Source: Deltaproteobacteria bacterium
Lineage (GTDB): Bacteria; Myxococcota_A; UBA796; UBA2385
Direction: 5' to 3'
Assembly: GCA_015489145.1 (NCBI GenBank)
Contig: WGAH01000853.1
Location: forward strand, 1 to 5,644
Length of the DNA stretch: 5,644 nt
Part shown: positions 1 through 5,495 of the stretch, one piece after another
Layout: every line of letters starts with the position of its first letter
Numbering within the stretch: the stretch's first letter is position 1
The notes under the pieces: generated by a model
Databases searched by the model: none
What the model was told of the DNA's origin: nothing
What the model saw: only the letters and a program-made list of their open reading frames with translations
Program-made: the position numbers and the translations under genes

Positions 1-2
1 GG

Positions 3-23
3 CGGGCGCCCGCCCAGCCGTGA
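3..23 (+). CDS. Possible last codons of an upstream gene
   Basis: One frame entering the window reads six codons (Arg-Ala-Pro-Ala-Gln-Pro) and stops at TGA 21-23. That stop overlaps the thiL GTG start at 20 in a GTGA arrangement. The same GTGA overlap joins the next two gene pairs of this operon, which is the only reason to suspect that a real coding sequence ends here. Six codons cannot be assigned to a family, and the frame could equally be chance in GC-rich DNA. Confidence 0.2.
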   Translation, partial: RAPAQP

Positions 24-1009
24 TAGACTCGCGGCTCCCCCGCCGAGCGGAGGCGGAGATTCCCACCGCAGCGCCGTTGGACGATCCCCACGAGCCCCCG
101 GAGCCGGCCGAGGACCGGATCATCGCCGCCATCCTGGCGGGCGCCCGCCCGGCCGGGGCGCGGGTCGGGCCCGGCGACGACGCCGCCGTCCTGGCCGACG
201 GCACCGCGATCTCCACCGACGTCCTCGTCGAGGGGGTCCACTTCGACGGGCGCCTCGACGCCGCCGACGTGGGGTTCAAGGCGGTGGCGGTCAACGCCAG
301 CGACCTCGGCGCGATGGGCTGCCGGCCCGCCTGGGCGGTGCTCGGGCTGTCGGTGCCGGCGCCGGTGGACGAGGCCTGGGTGGCGGCCTTCGCCCGGGGC
401 CTCCACGAGGGGCTGGCGACCTGGGGCATCGCGCTGGTCGGCGGCGACACCACCGGCAGTCCGGGCCCCCGGGTGGTGGGCCTCACGGTGGGCGGCCGGA
501 CGGCCCGGCCGGTCACGCGCGGCGGCGCGCGTCCCGGCGACCGCCTCTGGGTGACGGGGGTGCTCGGCGAGGCGGCCCACGGCTTCTTCGCCGGCGGCGA
601 GGGCCTCGCCTGGCTGCGCCGCCCGCGGCCGCCGGTGGGCCTTGGCGTCGCCCTGGCCGAGGCGGGCATCCCCACGGCGATGATGGACCTGAGCGACGGC
701 CTGGCCCGCGACCTGCCCCGCCTGTGCCGGGCCTCGGGCGTCGGCGCCATCGTCGAGCCCGACCGCCTGCCCGCCGGCCCCGGCGCCGCCGGGCGGGCCG
801 ACCCGCTGCCCTGGCTCGTCGCCTTCGGCGAGGACTACCAGCTCCTGTTCGCGGCCCCGCCCGACCGGGACGCCGACATCACCGCCCTCGCGGCGGAGCA
901 CGGCGTCGAGGTGACCGCCATCGGCGCGATCCTCGCCGGCTCCGAGGTCCGCCTGCGCGGGCGCGCCTGGCCCGCGCCCCTGTTCGACCACCACGGGAGG
1001 GCCGGGTGA
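20..1009 (+). CDS. thiL: Thiamine-monophosphate kinase
   Basis: ThiL phosphorylates thiamine monophosphate with ATP to give thiamine diphosphate, the active cofactor. It is a cytosolic enzyme of the PurM/AIR-synthase-like superfamily. The 329-residue product is close to the family norm of about 320-330 and carries the ordered ThiL signatures: GPGDDAAVL (50-58), the Mg/ATP-binding STD at 65-67 followed by EGVHF (71-75), NASDLGAMG (92-100), GGDTT (141-145), DLSDGL (223-228), GEDYQLL (270-276), and the C-terminal FDH (322-324). The GTG start at 20 gives about 30 Pro/Glu/Ala-rich residues before the conserved EDRIIAAIL core. No clear Shine-Dalgarno is visible in the 19 bases upstream. An in-frame TTG at 77 is an alternative but has no well-spaced ribosome site. 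The stop TGA (1007-1009) overlaps the next start. The family call is secure; the exact N-terminus is not. Confidence 0.95.
   Translation: MIDSRLPRRAEAEIPTAAPLDDPHEPPEPAEDRIIAAILAGARPAGARVGPGDDAAVLADGTAISTDVLVEGVHFDGRLDAADVGFKAVAVNASDLGAMGCRPAWAVLGLSVPAPVDEAWVAAFARGLHEGLATWGIALVGGDTTGSPGPRVVGLTVGGRTARPVTRGGARPGDRLWVTGVLGEAAHGFFAGGEGLAWLRRPRPPVGLGVALAEAGIPTAMMDLSDGLARDLPRLCRASGVGAIVEPDRLPAGPGAAGRADPLPWLVAFGEDYQLLFAAPPDRDADITALAAEHGVEVTAIGAILAGSEVRLRGRAWPAPLFDHHGRAG
995..1000 (+). promoter_or_regulatory. Ribosome binding site inside the thiL end
   Basis: GGGAGG lies 5 bases before the GTG at 1006 and inside the last codons of thiL. It selects this GTG as the start of the first CNNM gene, rather than the much longer open frame that extends upstream through thiL in a shifted frame. 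Confidence 0.8.
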
Positions 1010-2355
1010 TCGGCTCGTGGCCCCTCCTCGCCCTCGTCTCGATGGCCGGCGGCGCCGCCGCGCCGGTGCCGGTGCTGCCCGCCGCCGTGGGCAGCCTCGT
1101 GCTCCTCGGCCTGTCGGCCTTCTTCTCCGGCTCCGAGACGGCGCTGTTCAGCCTCCAGCCCGTCGACCGCGCCGCCCTGCGGGGCGACGGCGGGACCACG
1201 CCCGTCGACCGCCTCCTCGAAGCCCCCCGCCGCACCCTGGCCACGCTGCTCATCGGCAACGAGGTGGTCAACCTCGTCCTGTCCACCCTCACCGCCGGCC
1301 TGCTCCTCGCCCTCTTCCCCGACCTGCCCTGGCTCAACGTCGTCGTCCTCACCCCGCTGCTGCTGCTCCTCGGCGAGGTGACGCCGAAGGTGCTCGCCCT
1401 GCGCCTCAACCGGCCCTGGGCCGCCGCCGTCGCCCGGCCGCTCCTCGCCTTCTCCTGGCTGGTCACGCCGGTGCGCGCGGTGCTCACCCGCCTCGCCGAC
1501 TTCGCCGTGCGCCTCACCGGCGGCACCGAGGCCAGCCGCAAGGCGGCGATGCGCGAGGCCCAGCTCCGCGCCCTCATCGACCAGGGCCGGGCCGACGGCT
1601 CGCTGCAGGCGATGGAGCAGGACATCCTGCACAAGGTCTTCGAGTTCGGCGAGCTGACGGTGGGCCGCCTGATGACCCCGCGCCCCGACGTGTTCTCGCT
1701 GGCGCTGACGACGCCGTGGGAGGAACTGCTGCCGGCGGTGCGGGAGGCCGGCTACAGCCGCGTGCCGGTGTGGCGGGCCAACCCCGACGACGTGGTGGGC
1801 ATCCTGCTGGTCAAGCGCCTGCTGCCCCTGCTGCGCCGCGCCCGCGAGGAGGGCCTTCGCCCGAGCGCCGCCCTGCTGCGCCGCCTGCTGCTGCCGGCCC
1901 ACTTCGTGCCGACCTCCAAGCGCGCCGAGGACATGCTGGCCGAGTTCCGCTCCGAGCGCTTCCACATGGCGATCGTCGTCGACGAGCACGGCAGCGTCGT
2001 CGGCGTGATCACCCTGGACGACATCCTCGGCGAGCTGGTGGGCGAGCTGCTCGACGAGAACGACGACGAGGAGCCCGAGGTCACCGAGGTGCGCGAGGGC
2101 ACCTGGACCGTGCGGGCCCACATGGACGTCTCGGACTTCGCCGAGCGCTTCGGCGTCGCGCTTCCCGAGGGCGACTACACCACCGTCGGCGGCTTCGTGC
2201 TCGCCCGGCTCGGCGAGGTCCCCGACAAGGGCACCGAGTTCACCTGGAACGGGCTGCGCTTCCTGGTGAGCGGCGTCGAGGGGCACCGCATCACCGAGCT
2301 GTGCGTGGCCCGCGAGGAGGCCGGCGCGGCCGAGCCGACCGGGGAGGCCTCGTGA
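1006..2355 (+). CDS. CNNM/CorC-HlyC family membrane protein (first copy)
   Basis: This 449-residue protein has the full architecture of the CNNM/TlyC ('hemolysin-like', CorC) family, whose members are implicated in Mg2+ or Co2+ transport or export at the inner membrane. An N-terminal hydrophobic stretch (about 4-38) leads into the DUF21/CNNM membrane domain, with FSGSETALFS at 40-49, helices near 76-104, 110-124 and 139-162, and GEVTPK at 123-128. A Bateman CBS pair follows: CBS1 begins near MTPRPDV (223-229) and includes SRVPVW (251-256); CBS2 spans about 299-348 with FHMAIVVDEHGSVVGVITLDD. An acidic linker (350-361) leads to the CorC_HlyC domain (about 358-435), with LPEGDYTTVGGFVLARLG at 386-403. 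The GTG start overlaps the thiL stop. Homology to hemolysin TlyC is historical naming; haemolysis is not implied. The substrate ion cannot be read from the sequence. Confidence 0.93.
   Translation: MIGSWPLLALVSMAGGAAAPVPVLPAAVGSLVLLGLSAFFSGSETALFSLQPVDRAALRGDGGTTPVDRLLEAPRRTLATLLIGNEVVNLVLSTLTAGLLLALFPDLPWLNVVVLTPLLLLLGEVTPKVLALRLNRPWAAAVARPLLAFSWLVTPVRAVLTRLADFAVRLTGGTEASRKAAMREAQLRALIDQGRADGSLQAMEQDILHKVFEFGELTVGRLMTPRPDVFSLALTTPWEELLPAVREAGYSRVPVWRANPDDVVGILLVKRLLPLLRRAREEGLRPSAALLRRLLLPAHFVPTSKRAEDMLAEFRSERFHMAIVVDEHGSVVGVITLDDILGELVGELLDENDDEEPEVTEVREGTWTVRAHMDVSDFAERFGVALPEGDYTTVGGFVLARLGEVPDKGTEFTWNGLRFLVSGVEGHRITELCVAREEAGAAEPTGEAS
2341..2347 (+). promoter_or_regulatory. Ribosome binding site for the second CNNM gene
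   Basis: GGGGAGG ends 4 bases before the GTG at 2352, within the last codons of the first CNNM gene. The spacing is slightly short, but the site is strong and fixes the start where the upstream stop and this start share GTGA. Confidence 0.75.
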
Positions 2356-3566
2356 ACGACGCCGCCGCCGTCGCGCTCATGGTGGGCTGCCTGCTCAGCC
2401 AGGGCTTCTTCTCGGGCTCCGAGATCGCGCTGGTCAGCGCCGATCGCCTGCGGCTGCGCGCCGACGCCGAGGCCGGGCGGCGCTCGGCGAAGCTGGCGCT
2501 TCGCATGCTCGAGCGCCCCACCCTGGCGCTGGGCACCTGCCTCATCGGCACCAACCTCAGCCTCATCGCCACCGCCACCCTGGCCGTGCTCCTCGCCCAG
2601 CGGCACCTCGACCTGCCCGGCGGGCTGGTGGGCCTCGTCGCCGTGCCCTTCACCCTCACCCTGGGCGAGATGGTCCCCAAGGCGCTCTACCAGCACCACG
2701 CCGACCGCCTCGTCCACGTCGTGATCTACCCGCTGCGGATCTTCGCCGGCCTGTTCAGCCCGGCGCTGGTGCTGCTCGACGGCATCTACCGGATGCTCGG
2801 CGGGGTCGAGGGGGACACGCCCCGGGTCACCCGCCAGGAGCTGCGCCTGCTCCTCGAGGACGCGCCCCCCGCCGAGATCACCCCCTCCAACCGCCAGCTC
2901 ATCCGGCGGGTCTTCGCCTTCACCGAGGCGAAGGTCGAGGAGGTGATGGTGCCCCTCATCCAGGTGCGGGCGCTTCCCGTCGACGCCACCCTCGCCGACG
3001 CCGCCGCCCTCATCTCCGAGACGGGCCACAGCCGCCTGCCGGTCTACCGGGAGCGCGTGGACGACATCGTGGGCATCGTGCTGCACCAGGACCTGCTCTC
3101 GGAGGAGGACTGGTCGCGAAAGGTGGGCGACATCGCGCGAAGCGTGCCCTACGTCCCCGAGAGCAAGCCCATCGACGCGCTGCTCCTCGAGATGCAGCGC
3201 CAGCGGCAGCGCATGGCGGTGGTCGTCGACGAGTACGGCGGCGCGACGGGCATCATCACCGTGGAGGACATGCTCGAGGAGATCGTCGGCGACATCGAGG
3301 ACGAGTCCGACCGCGCCGGCTCGCTGGTGCGGCGCACCGGCGAAAACGAGTGGACGGCCAGCGGCCGGGCCGAGCGCGAGCACCTCGAGGCCACCGTGGG
3401 CCTCACGCTGCCCGAGGGCGACTACGAGACCGTGGCCGGCTACGTCCTCGACCGCATGGGCCGGGTTCCTCGGGTCGGCGAGTCGGTGGCGGCCGGGGAC
3501 TTCACCATCGAGGTGTCGCGCGCCACGGAGCGGGCGGTGCTCGAGGTGAAGATCCGGCGGAGGTAG
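2352..3566 (+). CDS. CNNM/CorC-HlyC family membrane protein (second copy)
   Basis: This 404-residue paralogue of the preceding protein has the same domain order. The membrane domain covers about 1-150, with [19 protein letters not shown] at 18-36, [18 protein letters not shown] around 64-81, LGEMVPK at 104-110 and a further helix pair near 119-146. The CBS pair is at about 197-250 ([14 protein letters not shown], then [18 protein letters not shown]) and 262-315 ([31 protein letters not shown]). The CorC_HlyC domain (about 322-402) contains [18 protein letters not shown]. It lacks the extra N-terminal hydrophobic leader and the Arg/Leu-rich insert between the CBS motifs (about 271-296) found in the first copy. 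Gly-Glu-x-x-Pro-Lys is kept in both. The two sequences are clearly divergent outside motifs, so this is an old duplication, possibly working as a heteromer. The ion specificity is unknown. It stops at TAG 3564-3566. Confidence 0.93.
   Translation: MNDAAAVALMVGCLLSQGFFSGSEIALVSADRLRLRADAEAGRRSAKLALRMLERPTLALGTCLIGTNLSLIATATLAVLLAQRHLDLPGGLVGLVAVPFTLTLGEMVPKALYQHHADRLVHVVIYPLRIFAGLFSPALVLLDGIYRMLGGVEGDTPRVTRQELRLLLEDAPPAEITPSNRQLIRRVFAFTEAKVEEVMVPLIQVRALPVDATLADAAALISETGHSRLPVYRERVDDIVGIVLHQDLLSEEDWSRKVGDIARSVPYVPESKPIDALLLEMQRQRQRMAVVVDEYGGATGIITVEDMLEEIVGDIEDESDRAGSLVRRTGENEWTASGRAEREHLEATVGLTLPEGDYETVAGYVLDRMGRVPRVGESVAAGDFTIEVSRATERAVLEVKIRRR
3559..3563 (+). promoter_or_regulatory. Ribosome binding site abutting the upstream stop codon
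   Basis: GGAGG occupies the last codons of the second CNNM gene, immediately before its TAG stop. It is 5 bases from the GTG at 3569. It chooses this start over the long open frame that continues upstream, and suggests that ribosomes finishing the CNNM gene can reinitiate here. Confidence 0.8.
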
Positions 3567-3568
3567 CG

Positions 3569-5032
3569 GTGGCGCGGCGAAGCCTGCCGGCCCGGGCGTG
3601 GGCGCTGCTGCCCCTCGGCCTCACCCTGGCGCTGTACCTCCCGGCGGCCTGGGGGGCCGACTTCATCAGCGACGACCGGCCCCTCATCCCCGGGCACCTG
3701 CACCCGGGCGACATCCTCGGCGAGTGGACCACCCCGACCCACGAGCACGCCGCCGGCCGGGTGGGCGGCTACCTGTGGCGCCCCCTGACATCGACGGTCT
3801 ACCAGGTCTGGGGCGAGCTGTTCGGGCGCACCCCCCTGCCCTTCCGCCTGCTCAACGTCGGCGTCCACGTCCTCGACCTCGGGCTGCTGATCGCGGTGGC
3901 GCGGCGCCTCGGGGCCTCGTGGCGGGCCGCGGCCCTCGTCGCGACGGCCTGGGCGGTCCACCCGCTGCTCCCCGACGCCGTGTGCTGGGTGAGCGACACC
4001 TACGACCTCATGGCGACCGGCTTCCTGCTGGCGGCGGCCTGGCTGGCGCTCGGGGAAGGGCGGACCGGGCTCCGGGCCGCCGGCGGGGCGCTGCTGTTCC
4101 TCGCGGCGCTGCTGTCGAAGGAATCCGCGCTGGCCTGGGCGGCGGCGCTCCCCGGCGCGCTGCTCGTGCTGCGGGGCTGGCGGCCGGCGCTGGTCCACGC
4201 CGCCTGGCTGGCCCCCACCGCCTGGCTGCACGCCCGCTGGCACGCGGCGGTGGTCGGGCGCTTCCGCACCTCGGCCCTCGACATCGTGGCGCGCGGCGGC
4301 TTCTTCGAGGTGTGGAGCGACTACGCCCGCTGGCCGCTGCACCTGCCCGTGCGCGCCGGCTTCACCCACCTCGTCTCGCCGGAGACGGCCCACTGGTCGG
4401 TCCTCGGCCTGGCGGTGGCGACGGTGGGGCTGGCGGCGCTGGCCCGGCGCGCCACCCGGCCGCTGGCCGCCGCGGTGGGCGTCTGGCTCGTCATGCTCGC
4501 GCCGGGCGCCCTCGCCGCCATCGCCTTCGGCCAGCAGGCGAGCCGCTACCTCTACCTGCCCCTCACCCTGGCCGTGCCCTTCCTCGCCGCCCTGCGCCCG
4601 CGCCTGCGGCCGTGGATGGGTCCCGCGCTGGTCGCCGCCTGGAGCCTCGCCTGGCTGCCGGTCACGGCGCGGCGCATCGCCGCCTGGCGGGACGAGGCCG
4701 CGCTCTTCGCCGACGAGCTTCGCCACGAGCCCGGCAATTCCTTCGCGATGAAGGCGGTGGGCCGCATGATGGTCGAGCGGGGCATGGCGGAGGCGGGCCT
4801 GGAGATGTGGCGGCAGGCGCTGGCCGACCCGCCCCCGAGCTCCTTCGTGCTCGACGTGCAGCAGGAGCGCCTCGACCTCGCCCAGGCCGCCCTGCGCGCC
4901 GGCCGGCCCGACATCGCCGCCGAGGCGCTCGACGCCTTCGCCGCCGAGGAGGCCCGGGCCGGGCGGGCGGTGGACCCGAGCGTGACGCGGCTGCGGGAGC
5001 GGGTGGCGGCGGCGCTGCGCGGGCGGCGGTGA
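3569..5032 (+). CDS. Polytopic GT-C glycosyltransferase-like protein with TPR-like tail (TMTC/PMT-like)
   Basis: This 487-residue protein has a hydrophobic N-terminal helix (about 9-29), then an acidic first loop with DFISDDRPLI (31-40), where an Asp-Asp pair is typical of the catalytic loop of GT-C enzymes. Further family-like landmarks are WRPLT (70-74), PFRLLNVGVHVLDL (91-104), AVHPLLPDAVCWVSDTYDLMA (129-149), LLSKESALA (182-190) and SRYLYLP (325-331). These resemble bacterial relatives of the TMTC/protein O-mannosyltransferase group, which use lipid-linked sugars at the outer face of the membrane. Other hydrophobic stretches lie near 103-131, 147-161, 172-205, 207-221, 277-292, 300-321, 328-342 and 350-367. 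The soluble tail (about 371-487) is Ala-rich and helical, with TPR-like pieces such as NSFAMKAVGRMMVERGMAEAGLEMW (390-414). The GTG start is 2 bases after the previous stop. Donor sugar and acceptor are not deducible, and a non-catalytic membrane TPR protein remains possible. Confidence 0.72.
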   Translation: MARRSLPARAWALLPLGLTLALYLPAAWGADFISDDRPLIPGHLHPGDILGEWTTPTHEHAAGRVGGYLWRPLTSTVYQVWGELFGRTPLPFRLLNVGVHVLDLGLLIAVARRLGASWRAAALVATAWAVHPLLPDAVCWVSDTYDLMATGFLLAAAWLALGEGRTGLRAAGGALLFLAALLSKESALAWAAALPGALLVLRGWRPALVHAAWLAPTAWLHARWHAAVVGRFRTSALDIVARGGFFEVWSDYARWPLHLPVRAGFTHLVSPETAHWSVLGLAVATVGLAALARRATRPLAAAVGVWLVMLAPGALAAIAFGQQASRYLYLPLTLAVPFLAALRPRLRPWMGPALVAAWSLAWLPVTARRIAAWRDEAALFADELRHEPGNSFAMKAVGRMMVERGMAEAGLEMWRQALADPPPSSFVLDVQQERLDLAQAALRAGRPDIAAEALDAFAAEEARAGRAVDPSVTRLRERVAAALRGRR

Positions 5033-5041
5033 ACCCGCTCG

Positions 5042-5060
5042 GCCGGGACGGCCTCCCGGC
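5042..5060 (+). terminator. Hairpin just after the operon, possible terminator
   Basis: A perfect 7-bp stem, GCCGGGA / TCCCGGC, encloses a 5-base loop and begins 9 bases after the stop codon at 5032. There is no run of T after it; the following bases are pyrimidine-rich. It could assist termination or protect the 3' end, but it is not a canonical intrinsic terminator. Confidence 0.4.
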
Positions 5061-5080
5061 GCTCCTCCCGCCTCGGCGAT

Positions 5081-5097
5081 GCCGGCCAGCGGCCGGC
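5081..5097. repeat. GCCGGCC-N3-GGCCGGC hairpin (copy 1)
   Basis: A perfect 7-bp inverted repeat with loop AGC. The same stem with loop GGA recurs at 5420-5436, and a 12-base sequence, CGGCGATGCCGG, is shared nearby at 5074-5085 and 5433-5444. It may be a REP-like element, an mRNA 3'-end structure, or chance in GGCC-rich DNA. Confidence 0.4.
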
Positions 5098-5104
5098 GAC
5101 CGCG

Positions 5105-5134
5105 GGTGGGGGCTCCGGGGACGGGGCTCCCACC
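5105..5134 (+). terminator. 12-bp stem-loop, best terminator candidate for the operon
   Basis: Bases 5105-5116 pair with 5123-5134 around the 6-base loop GGGGAC. The stem has 12 pairs, including two G-U wobbles that would be mismatches on the other strand, so it is more stable as + strand RNA. That asymmetry favours an RNA role downstream of the operon. No U-tract follows, so U-tract-independent or Rho-assisted termination would have to be assumed. Confidence 0.45.
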
Positions 5135-5158
5135 GCCGGCAGGCGTTCATCTCGGGGA

Positions 5159-5176
5159 GGGCTTGCCGACAAGCCC
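5159..5176. other. GGGCTTG-CCGA-CAAGCCC hairpin/dyad
   Basis: A perfect 7-bp stem with a 4-base loop. Its right half overlaps the first repeat unit (5168-5198). It contains CTTG-N4-CAAG at 5162-5173, mirrored at the far end of the array by CTTG-TCAT-CAAG at 5360-5371. It could be a protein-binding dyad at the edge of the array or an RNA hairpin at the end of the upstream transcript. Confidence 0.45.
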
Positions 5177-5229
5177 CCTCTAAATGATCACCCGGGAAAA
5201 CAACCCCCCTCAAGATGCTAGGGGGGGCG
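5168..5229 (+). repeat. Two tandem 31-bp repeat units (left arm)
   Basis: Units 5168-5198 and 5199-5229 share the pattern RACAASCCCC-N6-WTGMTMR. The first reads GACAAGCCCCC then ATGATCA; the second reads AACAACCCCCC then ATGCTAG. Positions 5168-5221 form an ungapped imperfect inverted repeat with 5312-5365. I counted 39 of 54 positions complementary, concentrated in the outer 11 bases (all) and the inner 23 (20 of 23). Confidence 0.75.
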
Positions 5230-5241
5230 CCGCCGGGCGCC
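5226..5241. other. GGCGCC-GCCG-GGCGCC inverted repeat
   Basis: Two copies of the self-complementary hexamer GGCGCC are separated by 4 bases, so a 6-bp hairpin is possible. It lies at the inner edge of the left repeat arm. Confidence 0.35.
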
Positions 5242-5265
5242 GAATAATCAAGGTTTCACCGTAGC

Positions 5266-5287
5266 GCGATCCCCACACAGGGACCGC
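5266..5287. other. Central hairpin of the array
   Basis: GCGATCCC (5266-5273) faces GGGACCGC (5280-5287) across the loop CACACA: 7 of 8 pairs, with one A/C mismatch. It sits close to the centre of the large inverted repeat, so an RNA copied across the region would have a natural apical stem. Confidence 0.4.
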
Positions 5288-5288
5288 A

Positions 5289-5308
5289 GGGGGCCGAAGG
5301 GGGCCGAA
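5289..5308 (+). repeat. Tandem GGGGGCCGAA x2
   Basis: The 10-base unit GGGGGCCGAA occurs twice in immediate succession, followed by GGG, and runs into the right arm of the array. It could be an extra protein-binding sub-site or a slippage product. Confidence 0.6.
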
Positions 5309-5365
5309 GGGCTAGCATCGAGACGGGGGTTGTTCCGCGGGGCTAGCAAATCTGGGGGGCTTGTC
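5304..5365 (-). repeat. Two tandem 31-bp repeat units (right arm, inverted)
   Basis: Read on the - strand, units 5365-5335 and 5334-5304 repeat the left-arm pattern: GACAAGCCCCC then TTGCTAG, and AACAACCCCC then ATGCTAG. Both arms therefore have a GACAAG unit outside and an AACAAC unit inside. On the + strand this appears as GCTAGCA at 5311 and again at 5342, each followed by a G-run and TTGT at the same distance. Confidence 0.75.
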
Positions 5366-5388
5366 ATCAAGGGGTCCTGGAATTGCAT
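5360..5388 (+). promoter_or_regulatory. Candidate promoter region for the dehydrogenase gene
   Basis: Two weak readings exist. A sigma70-like pair would be TTGTCA (5361-5366, 5 of 6 to consensus) and TTGCAT (5383-5388, 3 of 6) with a 16-base spacer. Here the -35 box lies inside the CTTG-N4-CAAG dyad, as a repressor operator might. A sigma54-like reading has GG at 5373-5374 and TTGCA at 5383-5387 with the correct 10-base gap between GG and GC, but the usual CACG after GG is missing. Neither is strong. Confidence 0.3.
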
Positions 5389-5419
5389 GCCTGGAGCGGT
5401 GATCGCCCCCCTCGCGAAG

Positions 5420-5436
5420 GCCGGCCGGAGGCCGGC
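5420..5436. repeat. GCCGGCC-N3-GGCCGGC hairpin (copy 2)
   Basis: A perfect 7-bp stem with loop GGA in the presumed 5' leader of the dehydrogenase gene, with the same stem as 5081-5097. Neighbouring GGCC-rich sequence (5431-5463) offers competing pairings, for example GCCGGC at 5431-5436 with GCCGGC at 5445-5450. An alternative leader fold is therefore possible but not shown. Confidence 0.4.
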
Positions 5437-5483
5437 GATGCCGGGCCGGCGCTCCCGGCCGGGCGCGGGCGGGCGCATTCGGG

Positions 5484-5490
5484 TAGGAGG
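5484..5490 (+). promoter_or_regulatory. Strong ribosome binding site
   Basis: TAGGAGG lies 5 bases before ATG 5496. It is the best Shine-Dalgarno of the window and precedes the only ATG start among the genes, so this gene is probably well translated and starts a separate transcription unit. Confidence 0.85.
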
Positions 5491-5495
5491 CGGGC

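Larger units (their letters stand above)
5033..5495. other. 463-bp non-coding regulatory interval
   Basis: No convincing gene lies between the glycosyltransferase-like gene and the dehydrogenase start. Short open frames on the - strand (for example 5248-5478) lack family resemblance and run through the repeats. The left third holds GC-rich hairpins. The centre (5162-5371) is visibly less GC rich and contains a symmetric repeat array. The right part (about 5410-5470) again holds GGCC-rich self-complementary sequence in the leader of the next gene. Confidence 0.85.

Noticed and set aside
835..2286. Long - strand open frame across the first CNNM gene (and similar ones at 2175-3383 and 3440-4726)
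   Set aside because: In such GC-rich DNA stop codons are rare in opposing frames. The predicted products are His/Gly/Glu/Gln-rich and low in complexity, with no family motifs, while the + strand proteins are clear.
1017..2351. Upstream extension of the second CNNM frame through the first CNNM gene
   Set aside because: The extension is Arg/Pro/Ala-rich shadow translation. Real homology begins after GTG 2352, which has its own Shine-Dalgarno.
3598..5187. Alternative + frame across the glycosyltransferase-like gene
   Set aside because: The product is Arg/Gly/Pro-rich without hydrophobic segments or known motifs. It is a frame-shadow of the gene at 3569-5032.
5168..5229. Tandem sigma70 promoters in the left arm (GACA ... 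TGCTAG as -35/extended -10)
   Set aside because: The right arm has the same units pointing the opposite way, so such promoters would fire into each other. The -10 boxes are also poor.
5168..5365. CRISPR array
   Set aside because: The units are imperfect, adjacent without spacers, and two are inverted. CRISPR repeats are near-identical, same-direction and separated by spacers.
5168..5365. Insertion sequence or MITE with terminal inverted repeats
   Set aside because: There is no transposase and no clear target-site duplication flanking the arms, and each arm is itself a tandem repeat. A MITE is not excluded but has no positive support.
5248..5478. Small - strand open frame of 76 codons in the intergenic interval
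   Set aside because: It runs through the repeat array, has no recognisable motif, and overlaps similar open frames in the other - strand phases.
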